Below, piece after piece: positions 10,539 to 22,258 of a DNA stretch of 64,000 nt. The DNA comes from Adineta ricciae (lineage: Eukaryota > Rotifera > Eurotatoria > Adinetida > Adinetidae): the NCBI GenBank assembly GCA_905250025.1, contig CAJNOJ010000157.1, positions 1-64,000 of the forward strand, written 5' to 3'. The notes under the pieces were generated by a model. That model made no database searches and was not told the origin of the DNA. It saw nothing but the letters and a program-made list of their open reading frames with translations. Each line of letters begins with the position of its first letter. The stretch's first letter is position 1. Position numbers and translations under genes: made by a program.

Positions 10539-12094
10539 TTACTGAATGCGCCGAACAAGACTCGTGGCACGATGCACTGATGGTCGACGAACTGCTGCAG
10601 CAGCAACAATGCGATGCGCATTGCTTCTTCGCATTTGATGGCGTGCGCATCTGATGCTATTGCCAATAGCTTCTTTCAGCATGGAACTGTTATAACCGCA
10701 ACCAGGTGAACATCGACGAGCAAAGACTAAAAGAAAAGTTTGAATACGATTAGACATCAATCAACAAGTTGTCATTGGTGCAAGGTATCTTACCCAGTAT
10801 ATCATCCAACAGATTTGGATGTAAAACTTTCAGGTGAGCAACGTTAATCAACGCTTCTTTCTGTTGATGACTGGGGAATAAAGCATTGAATAAGCGTAAA
10901 GCAGTTTTTTGTGGATCAGTATTGGATAATGACATGAGTGTAGCTTCGGTCATACCGAAATCACGTGCTAATTCGGTATTGGTTCTAGTATCCTCGTCGC
11001 GACGACTATTATTGAGGGATTGCATCAATTGCTCGATGAATGCGTATCCATCGGCAGTTGGTCGAGCTAAAGAAAAACAAATTCAAATTGGATGAACAAT
11101 TACTTTCAATGCAGACTTACGAAAAGTAGTTTGTTCAAGTCGTCTCATTCTGTTGGTTAGTGCTTGATAATCTTTCGACCAAGTCTCGTTTTCTTTCTTT
11201 ACACGTTCGCAGTCTCGGAAGAGCTTTCGATACTCCGGAAAAGTTTCGAGTAATGGAATCTCTTTTGGACCAAAGAACATTGCGGTTATTGATCGATTCA
11301 AAGGTGAACCTTGACTTTGCGGTGCAGCGTCGTATGCACAAGAATTGTTTGTCGTGTTCATAATTTTTGAATTTGTACTGGAAGAATTTAGAGGATTATT
11401 TGTTGTGTTCGACAATTGATTATGTGGAGTATCTGGCACACAATATACCGTAGAAGAATTTCCAATGGATCTGTTACCCATACAACGTTCAGAAACACAA
11501 AATACGATTTTGACTATTACAAAATATGCGCACTTATCGGTTTTTCTTGATACATTCAAAGGTGTTGAGCTGTAATTGTGACTGGTTACCTTCGGTGTCG
11601 TTGACATGAACATTCGACGAAATTCATCCTCTTCGTCGTCATCATTTATGCTAACGGGATGACATGTGGAAGATCTCAACTGAGTGCCATTGTTTGCCGA
11701 TGCAGACGAATGATCCATCGATGAAGATGAAGCTTCATTTGGTTTTGCGGCGTTAGCTGATCCCACACTCATTGAATCTGTATTGTCAATAGAATTCACT
11801 ACGAAAGAGTTGAAAAAAGCTTCATATATTGAATAAAATATGAAATATCGGCTTACTTTCATCGATTACCAATTCATCGTTAGTTTCACTGGAATCGCTC
11901 GCTTCATGAATTTTCTTCGAGAACGATTTTGATTTAGTATTCATCTTTTTTGTATCCTTCTTATTGGATAATTCACTTGCAGCTAATGTCGATGTATCAC
12001 CTGTTGCTAAATTGCTCAGCCGCTTGCTAAAACGCCGTTTGGTAGTTGTTTGATTTACATCATTGTTTTCATTTTGTTTTCGTTTAGGTGCCAT
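10539..12094 (-). CDS. BEN-like domain protein, 4 exons
   Basis: Model on the minus strand: 11857-12094, 11121-11798, 10794-11066 and 10539-10726. The introns are 54-67 bp (GTAAG donors) and the total is 1377 nt, or 458 residues. The N-terminus is basic (KRKQNENNDVNQTTTKRRF) and probably nuclear. The middle is Ser/Asn/Thr-rich with an acidic DDDEEDEF patch and then a coiled-coil-like stretch rich in Arg, Lys and Glu. The C-terminal ~130 residues contain LRLFNALFPSHQQ, LKVLHPNLLDDIL and CSPGCGYNSS followed by an Arg-rich tail, a layout like BEN DNA-binding domains; this match is by eye. A 63-nt in-frame stretch (about 11481-11543, hydrophobic CAYFVIVKIVF) may be a retained intron. Lying upstream of and parallel to the Tnp2-like gene, it may be that transposon's DNA-binding accessory protein. 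Confidence 0.68.
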
Positions 12095-12203
12095 ATCAAA
12101 GTTCGAAATTACCGATAATATTGCGATAAGAGAAATGGTCCGATGTGCACGTGTTTAGGTGTTATTCAAATAGTCGTATGGTAAATTCAAAGAAATGCAT
12201 CTC

Positions 12204-12218
12204 TATTTATACGCTCTA
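12204..12218 (-). promoter_or_regulatory. TATA box upstream of the BEN-like gene
   Basis: On the minus strand the sequence reads GCGTATAAATAGAG, a good TATA consensus about 115 bp upstream of the ATG at 12094. No experimental start is implied. Confidence 0.45.
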
Positions 12219-13877
12219 GAGAAGCACCATGTGATATCTCTTCTTTACCTCGATGAAGGAAAGTAAAGAGACTGACCATGATGATATATACAGACCACAA
12301 AAGAAAAGAAGAAAGAGAGGGTGATTACATATATGTACATAAAGGAAAACAACAAAGGCAAAGTGATTACGCATGTATACATCATTGCTCCCTCGTTTTT
12401 CTCCAGGCAAATGATAGAAAGACGAACAGTTCATTCTTAGATATCGACTGAACTGTCTGACTCCTAAAAACAATGGAAAGACAAGAGCATCTTATATGCC
12501 TCTATCCGACGTCTAACAAGGCTTTCTACGAACTGTATATCGTAGTGATTTTGCTCGTCGGATTAAGCTGTCTATTGAAATTCATTTCTTCATTATATCG
12601 TTTCCCAGTTTATCTACACGTACAATCGAGAGATAAAAGGAAAAAATACTTAGTTTGTCTAATCGCCTTTTTTCATTCAAAATTAGAAAAAAAATTCCCG
12701 CAACATCAACATCTTAAGATCTTAGAGTTTGATTCAATAAAGGGCTAGAATTCATTCGTTTCCCAGAGTCTTTCATATCAGGCTAACATTCCAGCAGGAT
12801 ATATGTGGCGACAACTAGATCGAATATTGCGATTGGTCTATTTCTGATTAGTCAATCGTGTTCATTGTGTTCAGACAAAGAGTTCGTTTCTTATATAGCC
12901 AGTAATGCTCTGTCGCTTCATTATCGACTTTGAAGACAATGAATACAGTATACAACTACTAGGCATTTCAAATGCGGGGATCTATACAAGATCTCTCTAT
13001 GTCGATTGAGAAATAATTTGCACAAATTGAACAAAATAGTCTCGCTACCACACAAACTTTTAGTAAATGCGTACGCACTACATATTTATCAGCTGAATAA
13101 AATGGTGGATTGTGTTAGAAGAACAAGGGAAGTGAACCATGATGAAACTTTGTTTTATAACTGATAATTCATAAGTGTGAAAGAAATCCATTTGAGTAAC
13201 AGACTCTCAATCACTTCATTGCTTCGGATAAAACACTCAGACACCGGTATATGCGCTTCATAGACGATGTTTCGCTGATAGTACTATTTTTTCTCTAGTT
13301 CATAATAGATGCAAATCAGCAATGAGAAATATATGCGACTGAGGAAATTCGCTGCGCCAATTTTTACCTTTTGAGAACTACAACTAAATCGAATTCTACA
13401 TAGAGATGATATATTTTGACAAAGTTATCGCGTATTGTCATGTGAAATCGTTCGAGTCGAGATTTTGAGAGAGCAATCCAACCGTACGTCTTTTAGTGTT
13501 AGATTTCATGTCTAGTTTATGCAGCTAACAACTTTGTTCTGTGGATTAAAGTTACACAAACAAACAAAAGATTCAAAATACCATTATTGAATTTTTTGGT
13601 CCCTTGAAGTAATATATTCCTGTGCGATATTCTTGCTTAAAATAATTCAACTGTAACGAGTAGCACAGTCATTAGAATCTATCTGTGCGACTTAACTTGA
13701 TAGATAGACATTGCGCAGTTTACGTTTATACTCAGATAGAAACAAAGTTTCTCAGAAATAACTTTCAAATCATAACATTGAGTGTTCTAAAGACATGAAT
13801 CCACCATATGTTATTGACGCTGAATAAATAGAGTATTGAGCTGACACGGATGTTTAGCGGATGTGTAGTTATACTGC
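12219..13877. other. Intergenic, one doubtful ORF
   Basis: A plus-strand 91-codon ORF (12473-12748) has a hydrophobic stretch (YIVVILLVGLSCLLKF) and a basic tail, but no family resemblance or conserved context; I do not call it a gene. Otherwise the region is AT-rich with no recognisable feature. The second terminus of the Tnp2/BEN transposon should lie here, but I could not find a matching inverted repeat. Confidence 0.35.
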
Positions 13878-13942
13878 ACCCAGGTCGGCAAATCCCATAC
13901 TCGGATCCGATCGAATCCAACGTCGGATTTGTTGACTTGGGT
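13878..13942. repeat. 65-bp palindromic miniature element
   Basis: The ends ACCCAGGTCGGCAAATCC and, inverted, ACCCAAGTCAACAAATCC enclose GATCCGATCGAATCC. The same termini bound a 218-bp element at 26.0 kb, so this looks like a strongly shortened member of that family. Confidence 0.6.
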
Positions 13943-13989
13943 AGGATTAAACTTCTTTTTGATAATTACAACCATCATACTGTCTGTTT

Positions 13990-14564
13990 TAAAGCGATTA
14001 ATTGTCGTGAGATTCAATATTCGGATGGGAGATTAAGCAGAGTATCGACATAGCATCTCTATACCTCTGACAAATTCATGTATATTTCTTTTTATTCCGT
14101 GGATCGTTATCACTTTTCATTCATCAGTAAGATATTTTCTCGTACTTTTGGTTGCGTACACTGATATTTGCCGAAAATTTAAAAAGAATCTGATGTTATT
14201 GATTGTTGTGTAGTGTGTTTTATCTAGCTTCTTCTCTTCCTTTTTCTTTGGATTTGTATACGAATTTCTGTGTTCCTTATGTGTGATTAAGTGATTAATA
14301 TTATAGTATTTATCGAGAACTCCATTACTAAAATCTTTACTAAATATCTTTTATGTAAGTGAACCTTCAATATAATAGTTGCTAATTTTTGTGTAAAGAA
14401 AAAGCTTAGACTTGGTTTTAAACTTTCGGCAAATTATCAGTGTACACAGCGAACAATACGAGAAAATAACGTACTAATGAATGAAAATTGATAACAAACC
14501 ACAGAATAAAAAGAAATATAGATGAATTTGCCTGAGGTATAAGGGTGATATGTCGATGCTCTGC
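13990..14564. mobile_element. Inverted-repeat element, copy 1
   Basis: The left arm (about 13990-14180) and right arm (about 14418-14564) are reverse complements, for example GTATCGACATA against TATGTCGATGC and TTGCCGAAAA against TTTCGGCAAA. A second copy lies at 21022-21560; its right arm extends further than this one's and matches the outer part of this copy's left arm, showing that this copy has lost the outer ~45 bp on the right. It is non-coding, a MITE-like element of about 0.57 kb. Confidence 0.7.
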
Positions 14565-15110
14565 GAGGGCGTGGCAAATCTCGAATTGTAAACAGTTTTC
14601 AGAAAATTTCTACCTCTGATTTCTGCATATTCCGTAGAAATCTACTCTCACACCCACACCCTATTAACACTAGCAATCAGAAGTTTACTTTCTGATATAA
14701 AATTTTAAAATTCTTCTGTATAATGATGATAATTCATCATATTTATATAAGAGTGTCATTGGTAAATACCGAAGTAGAAGTCAGAAATCTACTGTAATAC
14801 CTCTATCAATTGTGACAGCAGAAAAGTAGAAATCAGAAATCTACTTTTCTATTTTCATCCACATCTGCACTACCATCCGCACCCTCACCCTTTCTCTAAG
14901 TTATTGCCATGAAAATTTTCACAAATACATAAAAATAAATTTCTGACTTTTGCTTTTCTGATGAGATATAAAATGATGCCTAACGCTGATTGTAATAATC
15001 CAAATTTTCGTAAATATTTCTAAATTATAGAAGTTTTCAAGATTTTAAATTCTAAATCATTTTGACATGCGGACTTTAAAATTGGTATCAATTTTATATT
15101 TGCCACCCTA
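14565..15110. repeat. Intergenic with AGTAGAAATCAGAAATCTACT motifs
   Basis: Variants of the imperfect palindrome AGTAGAAATCAGAAATCTAC occur at about 14775 and 14826, with a looser form near 14610-14645. They are separated by pyrimidine-rich ACCCACACCCT phrases. No gene is visible. Confidence 0.4.
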
Positions 15111-15112
15111 TG

Positions 15113-15330
15113 AAGTTCTGGCAGGTTCCTTGCCGCCGGATTCCGACCGGAATTGCACAGGAAATATCCGATCAGTTCCTGACCGTTTCCAGCTCGAGGT
15201 TTGCAGGAAACGGCCGGGAAATCACTGGAACCTACGTTTGAACTTCTGACCGGAATCCAGCGGCAAGGAAATGGTCAGAAAATGAACCTGAACGGCCGGA
15301 GCCGACCGTGTCATAATAACTTGGGTATAT
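15113..15330. repeat. GC-richer inverted repeat, related to 33.3 kb
   Basis: An island of high GC with opposed arms (TTCCTTGCCGCCGGATTCCG and CGGAATCCAGCGGCAAGGAA) ending CCGACCGTGTCATAATAACTT. The same terminal phrase, CCGACCGTGCCATAATAACC, closes a shorter related block at about 33330-33440. Probably a non-autonomous element. Confidence 0.55.
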
Positions 15331-15913
15331 GTCGCACCGAACGATCTGTACTCGTCAAGGTTATGTCGAATCAAAAATGAATGGTAATTGTGAAGAACGA
15401 AGAAAAAAGATTGTCCAATGATTACATCATTTTGATTCATTCGTTCGTAATATGAAAATGAACAAAAATAAGAATTTTCGAAACTTGAATTTTTGAAGAA
15501 GACTTTGAAATCAAATATAAATACAACAATGTGTTTTTCGAGAATGTCTATTCATAGAATATTGAGGCAATCTCGCAAAAATGTGTCTTTACCGCTAAGT
15601 CTTCTTAAAAGTACTCCTACGTTTGAAAAACCACAAATATAATCGAAACTTTGCGAAAACTAAAAATTTTCCCTAGATGATACATATACGTGTGTACCAC
15701 AATGACTGAAAGAGTTAGGAAACGTCACTATTTCTTAATGCTATTCTCCAATATTCACTTCTAATAATACTTAAATTGGAATAACGTATGTAAATGTTTG
15801 ATGGAGATCGCTGAAAAATCTTCATAAGCAATTGACCTTGTTAATCTTTCTTCTTTAAATATATTTTTAAATAACTTGACTTCTACTAAATAAGTGAAAC
15901 TTAAGATATACGG

Positions 15914-16119
15914 TGTAACGACAAATTGGTTGAGTAGCTGACCGCTCCTCACGGTATCGATGTTTATTGACTACTCTACATGACCAGAATGTATCTCTTT
16001 CACAATAAGACACGTGCTTATATAGAGAAGAGGAAAGAGAGATATGACCCGGAGATAGTATGATACAGGGGTGAGAGAATAAAGAACAGAAAGAGATGAA
16101 CGATATCATTATCGTTACA
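15914..16119 (-). mobile_element. Solo LTR (206 bp)
   Basis: On the minus strand the copy starts TGTAACGATAATG and ends TTTGTCGTTACA. It carries CTCTATATAAG (TATA) followed about 75 bp later by CAATAAACA (poly(A) signal), the proper order for that strand. Nearly identical LTRs lie at 35987-36191 and 37858-38063, with a rearranged one at 58333-58519. The flanks TACGG and TACGA agree in four of five bases, an eroded target duplication. Confidence 0.85.
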
Positions 16120-16189
16120 TACGACTGCACGAACTTCTAGCATATATACATTTGGTACACTTTTATTCAGTGAAGGAATGATGCTTTAA

Positions 16190-18270
16190 CCCTTTGAGTC
16201 CCGGATTTTTTATACCGAATTTAAGTCTGATAAAACATACTGTTAAGTATCTAGATCATATTACATTACCTCTGGTTAGGTTAAAATGAAAACCTGCATG
16301 ATTATATGATTATCTTTTATTCATTTCAATGTTGATACACATATTTTTGATGAAACAAAGAAAAACAATTTTTTAAACACAAGCAAACACCGCAAAAAGT
16401 ACACATCACATCTGTCCTTTTCTGTTTTTCTTTCGTACTACAATAAGCACATCTATGACGAGTAGAAATAACTTCTGGCATATGAGCTAGCAATTGTGGC
16501 TTTTCAGAATTTTCGGTGTCACTAACGCTGTTCTCGATACGCATCTTCTTCTGATTACTTATCGCTAAAGGTCTGCCTGGTCTCTTCCTACTACAATAAT
16601 TACCGATCAAAGCAGTACTGATAGACGAAATATATTCTACTGTACTAATGTTACTATCAGAAAGATCTTTATAACAGATAAATGAATTGATCAACGACAT
16701 ACCAAGAAAATGAAAAAAGATTCTGATCCAATTTCTCTTTGACTTCCGATCAATTGTATAATACTTTATTTTTTGATCAGATAAATCAACGCCTCCCATG
16801 TATTTATTGTAGTGAGCAACTGCTACTGGACAAGAAATTTGCCTTCTACTTCCATCTTTATCTCGTCGACTAACTTCACTCTCAACTGCAGGATCAAAGT
16901 AATTTGATGCAATAAGAACTTCTTTCTTGTCCATCCACTTTATTACAGAAATTCCATTAGATGTTAGATATCGATATTCGCCTCTCTCAAGCTTCTCTTT
17001 TTTTTTTCAACTCAGCTGGAAAATATTTTCTATCGGAACGAATTGTACCAGTAGCTGAAATATTATTTCTCTTCAGCTTGTAAAGTAATGATAAGGAACT
17101 AAAATAACTATCAAAAAATAAATGACGATTCTTCATCTCTATCCCATTTACTAATGACATGACTACATGCTCTCCTAATGACAAGCATCGTTCTGTATTT
17201 TTCCCAGTGTAAATCTCAAAGTTATACACATACCCTGTACTAGATTCAGCCAAGACCCACACCTTATACCCTCTCTTAGTTGGTTTCAACGGTTGATACT
17301 GCTTTACGGACGATCTACCTTTGAACTTTATCATTGCCTCATCAATGGAAACGCATGATCCAAGGGAGTAGTTTTTCTGAAAATTTGTTTTCAAAATATT
17401 GAGAAAATCATCAACTTTATACAATTTATTATAGTCAGAAGAGTCTTTTGACAGCATTCGCGAATTATCAGCAAGATGAATGTTCGAGAACAGCCGTTGA
17501 AATTCTTTTCTTGTCATTGTATCAGCCACAACAGGTGTATGAAGAGTTTTATCTTGACTCCAGTAATCTCGAATTCTTGGGAGCTTATGAAATCCCATGA
17601 TTAATAAAATACCAAGAAATGCTTGCATTTGGTTTTAATCAATTTCTTTCCAACTTGTTGCATCTGCGCCTTTCTGAACACAGCGTTGTTTCCCATAAAT
17701 GTTGGTTTGATCAGTAATCGTCTGAATCAAATCATGAGATACGAAGTTCAAAAATGAATTGATTGGTCGAATTACATTGTTTCCTAACGCGTATCCGTTG
17801 AAATAATTGAAAGAAGTAGAAAAACGTGAGTTGTTGATCTTCCATTTCCAATCATCAATTGAACTATGATCGAATTGCTCGAGTAATGAATCATCATCTT
17901 CAGAATCACTACTTTCATAATCATCAGAACTAGTTGAACTTTCATTTTCATCGGATGAGGTTACGTCAGAATCTGAATTCATTATATTTTAGGAAATAGT
18001 TAGGTTTTCATCAAGACCCAATGAATCAATCTACGGATTTTTCAGAATTTAGATTTTTGAAGAATACTTTCTGAAATCCAATATATATATAGCTGCACAA
18101 TTCTCCTTGTTATTTATTCATACGGATATGTGCATTCTTCAACAAATACGTCTTATCTATGAATATTTGTCGCACATATTCCTGCTAGATCTTTAAATGT
18201 GGACAAATGTATTTTGAAATTAGAAGTTTTCGTCAGGTGGTATATATATGTACCACTGGGACTCAAAGGG
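16190..18270. mobile_element. piggyBac family C, full-length, 2081 bp
   Basis: Termini are 13-bp perfect inverted repeats, CCCTTTGAGTCCC. They are bounded by TTAA on the left (16186-16189) and TTAT on the right (18271-18274), so one base of the target duplication has mutated. The minus strand encodes a transposase occupying most of the element. Confidence 0.92.
16326..17982 (-). pseudogene. piggyBac transposase (family C), two lesions
   Basis: Reads as one transposase of about 550 residues from an ATG at 17982 to a stop at 16326, apart from two lesions: an in-frame TAA at 17635-17637, and a one-base frame change in a run of ten A (minus strand) at about 16998-17007. The acidic Ser/Asp N-terminus is typical. 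Catalytic motifs are present: SIDEAMIKFKGR, LFFDSYFSS and GGVDLSDQ. The C-terminal Cys-rich domain (RHRCAYCS, CTFCGVCLC) is complete. With two small lesions and perfect TIRs this is the least decayed piggyBac here. The homopolymer lesion could be a sequencing error; the TAA is harder to explain that way. Confidence 0.85.
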
Positions 18271-18289
18271 TTATATACCCTCAATATGG

Positions 18290-19140
18290 AAACTTCTAGA
18301 ACTTTCTCCAATGTTTTAGACCATTCTAAAAAAACGCAAGAATTTGGTTAATAACCTAATAATATCCTTTGAGGACTTCTAACTGGAGGATTTCATACAG
18401 ATGTCTCTCCATCAGTAAAGGTATGATAAAAATTCTTATATATCAAAAAGATTTATAAATTCAGTACGATGTTTTACGACATCATTTCTTTCATGTCCTT
18501 CGAAGTACGGCCGTTGTGCATTGGCTTCAAACTTCGCACCCCATCTACAAAGATCTAATTGGCAACTTCTTTCGGATCTTACATAACCGCCATTAACTTG
18601 TTCATCAATACCATTCAATTCACAATATTTTTCAATAATAAATCGAGCCAGATGCATCGCTTTTAACTCACCTGATTTTTGTGAACATTTTTCTGCAACA
18701 AATGCTTTGGCATCTACCTCGATTTCTGGATATATATCATGAAATGAATCAGAATGTTTACCGCCACGCAAATCACTGGTAAACTCTTTATGAGCACCGT
18801 CCAAAAATATGTCAGTCCATTTGTGCGAACTTTGTGCTACCATAAAGCCAATACCTTTTGATATTCATCAATATCATTCCACTTAATTTTAAAATATCGT
18901 AATGACACGTAGAGTAATACACTGAGACATTTTGTGCTACAATTGAAACGCCATATTTCAGCCAGATCTTCAATGTTGGAAAGTGTAAGTTTCTTCATAA
19001 AGCTTAATTTTGAATTGTCGACATCTACACGATACTCATCATTTGGAAAATCAGGTGGACTTGAAATCGTTGCATTTCCTCATCGGCGAGCTGGTGTACT
19101 ACGTGACTGGACTGTTCGTCTCTTCGATTTTTTAGGCATA
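18290..19140 (-). pseudogene. Broken DDE-type transposon protein
   Basis: Reading from ATG at 19140: a basic start (PKKSKRRTVQSRSTPARR) followed by TGA where CGA is expected, then about 80 residues to WNDIDEYQK, a one-base frame change near 18848, then 135 open codons (18436-18843) ending at a stop. Past that stop the frame shifts again and further family-like sequence (FTDGETSV, then TGA, NPPVRSPQR) continues to about 18330. The block CRWGAKFEANAQRPYFEGHE with RNDVVKHRTEF resembles the GHERxDVVxxRxxF region of DDE-superfamily proteins seen in fungal and invertebrate transposons (by eye). The family name is uncertain. The catalytic half is missing or beyond the adjoining piggyBac C element. 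Confidence 0.6.
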
Positions 19141-20745
19141 ACAAAATAATCAGATATAATTCATAAATAGCTGTTGTTATACGAAAGAATGACTAAGATA
19201 TTGTATGTTTATATCAGATGAAACATATCTATTCATAGGAGGCGAGCGACCTGCAAGAAGGTACCTAGATTTCATTAATACCGAGATATAAAGTGATTAC
19301 AATACCTAGAAAATATAGTACGATTATGAAGAGGATGATTACCTGACCTGGAAAAGATAGTACAAGTACAGAGATCATGATCACCTAAAGTGCATAGAAG
19401 TGATATAGGGTTACACAAAGAATCCAGTCTTCTCATAACCTAACGGAAAGTGAAAATCATACGAGGGATTATGTAAGGGAAATGTAGATCGAATTATAGT
19501 AGATACTTATAGATTAAACATGCTAAATGGTTTTCCAAAAACCTTTTGGAAAACCTGTAGCATGGATATACCTTCGGAGGCTACTCATTCTATTTGTCAT
19601 CGAGTTTTATCATTGTAAAATAATTTTCATTCGATTTGGCTGAAAAGTGGATGTGTTATATCCGAATCACCTCGCCGACTGCATATACCATCAGTAAAGT
19701 GAACTTTTCTCCACGAAGACAATAGATGAAAACAAAAGCAATGCATACTTTTATAGACGCCAGTATAAGGATTGAAACAAAAGAAAATTGGCTCTCGCAC
19801 CTCCCTACGAATACTAGATAGGTTTACAAGATCCGCCTATTAGTAGTGTACAGCATGATTCACTTATTTTTGCTCATTTTCTGCAGCCTACTTTGGTTCA
19901 GCAAATTGTTAAAATATTTCCTTTTTCGTATGGTTAGACAGGCCATCGATTACTCTATTGAAACATGTTATTTACATTTTTTCTTCTTTCCTTTCAACCC
20001 AAAAAATTTATCAATTTCTAAAAGATACTAAAAAGAGTTTTTGCAGAAGTATTTTTGCCTAAAAATTCATCTACTTTTTCTCACATCTGATTTTTATTAT
20101 TCATACAACCCGATCTGTTTCGACATTCATTTCGAAAAGTTTAACGTAGTGAAAATAACGAGAAATGGCACTGTTATTTAAAAAAAAAATTTTCTGGGCA
20201 TTTTTCAGGATTTTCATTATCTTTTGGGAAGCTGAGAGAAGTAAACAACTCAAAATCTTTCACTACGCACAGTTTGTAGAGCTCGATAAGCTCTATCAAA
20301 TCATGTAAAAGTATTCAAAATAAAAATTTCTCTTCAATGCTAAATTCCACCTATCTCGTCTTTGTACTTCAAAGAAGCGCACCTAGATTTTAAAAATTGA
20401 TTCGGTTAGATATAAAAATGTTCACATAATCTTTACTATGTAGTACTAATAAATTCCATTTTTGACAGGCTTTCATTTGATATAAAATTCGTTATGCACT
20501 CTCTCAGGGTAGTATCAATTGAAAGGATATATTTTATTGACATAATCGCACGAAATCATAAAAATAATGCAGTTTTTCAAAAATGAATTTCAGTATTTTT
20601 CAGAGATCGATAAAATTTTTGGATTGAAACCAAAGATAGAAAAATGACAATTATAAATTTCGATAGAATAATCGATGCTCTATCTAATCATATAAAAAAA
20701 GAACCATTTCGAAACTTTACTGAAGTATGACAAAGAATAAATAAA
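19141..20745. other. Intergenic, no supported gene
   Basis: Around 19290-19400 a phrase like ATTACCTGACCTGGAAAAGA recurs loosely at ~60-bp spacing, possibly a decayed minisatellite. The plus ORF at 19846-20031 is Phe-rich low-complexity translation of T-rich DNA and is not called. Confidence 0.4.
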
Positions 20746-20747
20746 CA

Positions 20748-20786
20748 ACGCTCGTCGAGGGAGACTCGCATTACCCTCGACTGATT
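20748..20786 (+). repeat. 39-bp hairpin unit, stand-alone copy
   Basis: ACGCTCGTCGAGGGAGACTC followed by GCATTACCCTCGACTGATT. The stem TCGAGGG/CCCTCGA is perfect. Copies of this unit occur alone (25903-25941) and at one end of the larger repeats at 24832-24869 and 40179-40215; a decayed one lies near 26350. Confidence 0.65.
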
Positions 20787-21021
20787 GGGTTATACTTCAG
20801 ATAAAACTTGCGCTTCCAAATAATGTCTCGGGAACGGTCCTCGTCAATTTCAACCTTTTTCAAAACTAACCAAAGAACTGTCGTCGTTCTTGTTATTTAT
20901 GTAATGTCCATTATTCATGATCATTTTTCACACATGAAACAGCAGTCCACTATGAATAGCTACTATGATCCTTGCGTCTTTTAGTAATGCGAAACTCGAA
21001 ATTTCGACTCAACTATTTTTN

Positions 21022-21560
21022 TCATGTATATTTCTTTTTATTCCGTGGATCGCTATCACTTTTCATTCATTAGTAAGATATTTTCTCGTATTTTTGGTTG
21101 CGTACACTGATATTTGCCGAAAATTTAAAAAGAATCTGATGTTATTGATTGTTGTGTAGTGTGTTTTATCTAGCTTCTTCTCTTCCTTTTTCTTTGGATT
21201 TGTATACGAATTTCTGTGTTCCTTATATGTGTGATTAAGTGATTAATATTATAGTATTTATCGAGAACTCCATTACTCAATTCTTTACTAAATATTTTTT
21301 ATGTAAGTGAACCTTCAATATAATATTTGCTAATTTTTTTGTAAAGAAAAAGCTTAGACTTGGTTTTAAACTTTCGGCAAATTATCAGTGTACACAGCGA
21401 ACAATACGAGAAAATAACTTACTAATGAATGAAAATTGATAACAAACCACAGAATAAAAAGAAATATAGATGAATTTGCCTGAGGTATAAGGGTGATATG
21501 TCGATACTCTGCTCAATCTCCTATTCGAATATTGAACCGCACGACAATTAATTGCTTTAA
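21022..21560. mobile_element. Inverted-repeat element, copy 2
   Basis: Matches 14077-14564 closely and continues further on its right side (CTCCTATTCGAATATTGAACC, up to TTAATTGCTTTAAA), which corresponds to the outer left arm of copy 1. Its own outer left arm is missing exactly at the single N at 21021, so the truncation may be an assembly join. Confidence 0.7.
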
Positions 21561-21924
21561 AAAAGAGTTCGATAATAAAAAACCGATGCAAATGATTGCA
21601 CGGCAGGAATTATTTAGATATAACATTGTTTAATATGTATGAAAGTAATGATGTAAAATTTGGCCTATACAATGAGAAAAATGATTTATTTGTATACATT
21701 GTATTGGATAATTTTAGTTAATTTTCACTTTATAGAAATGATTATTTTATTAGCATTCGTTTAATCATTTTTTGCATCGTTTCGAAAACCATTTAATAGT
21801 CGCACGATTCGACATTTTAATGTTAAATAAATTGCCGTTATAAAGGATTTTTTGTGACAGTTTATCACCATTTTTTTTGTTGGTATCTATATCATTTTAA
21901 TACCATTCTTTCATTAAACTTTCT

Positions 21925-21990
21925 GCTTGGGAGGCACACCTCCATATAAAGTATTTGTCGTCATATGACCCTCTCTCCAGACCACAAATC
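21925..21990 (+). repeat. Repeat module with ATGACCCTCTCTCCAG
   Basis: The phrase CACACCTCCATATAAAGTAT then TTTGTCGTCATATGACCCTC recurs at 26548-26600. Diverged relatives with TATGACCCTCCTTTCAGTCG appear at about 26840 and 41310. It is a terminal module of the repeat family of the 24- and 40-kb copies. Confidence 0.5.
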
Positions 21991-22258
21991 CCGATGACGA
22001 ACGCCGACGTTAATACTGATCAAAATAATTATTTTTGAAGAATCTTTTAAGCTACTGCGTAAATGAGAAAAGATAATCAAGTCGAATTTCTTTTTATATT
22101 GATCTTCTTATAATAAATGAGAAATTATTGTTTGACGTCAATTGAAATTTCATCTATAGAAATATTTATAGCAAATAACAATTTAAATCAACTTAAGTTT
22201 TATCAAATCTCAATAAATTCTCAAGTAAATAGATAGAACCAATTCATTTGATGAGAAC

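Noticed and set aside
12473..12748. 91-codon plus-strand ORF with a hydrophobic segment
   Set aside because: No domain, repeat, splice or context support; AT-rich DNA often gives such ORFs here.
13990..14053. Similarity to the 5S rRNA internal promoter (ATTCGGATGGGAGATT)
   Set aside because: Only about 16 bases resemble the 5S box C region; the rest of a 120-nt 5S gene is absent. The phrase belongs to the arm of an inverted-repeat element.
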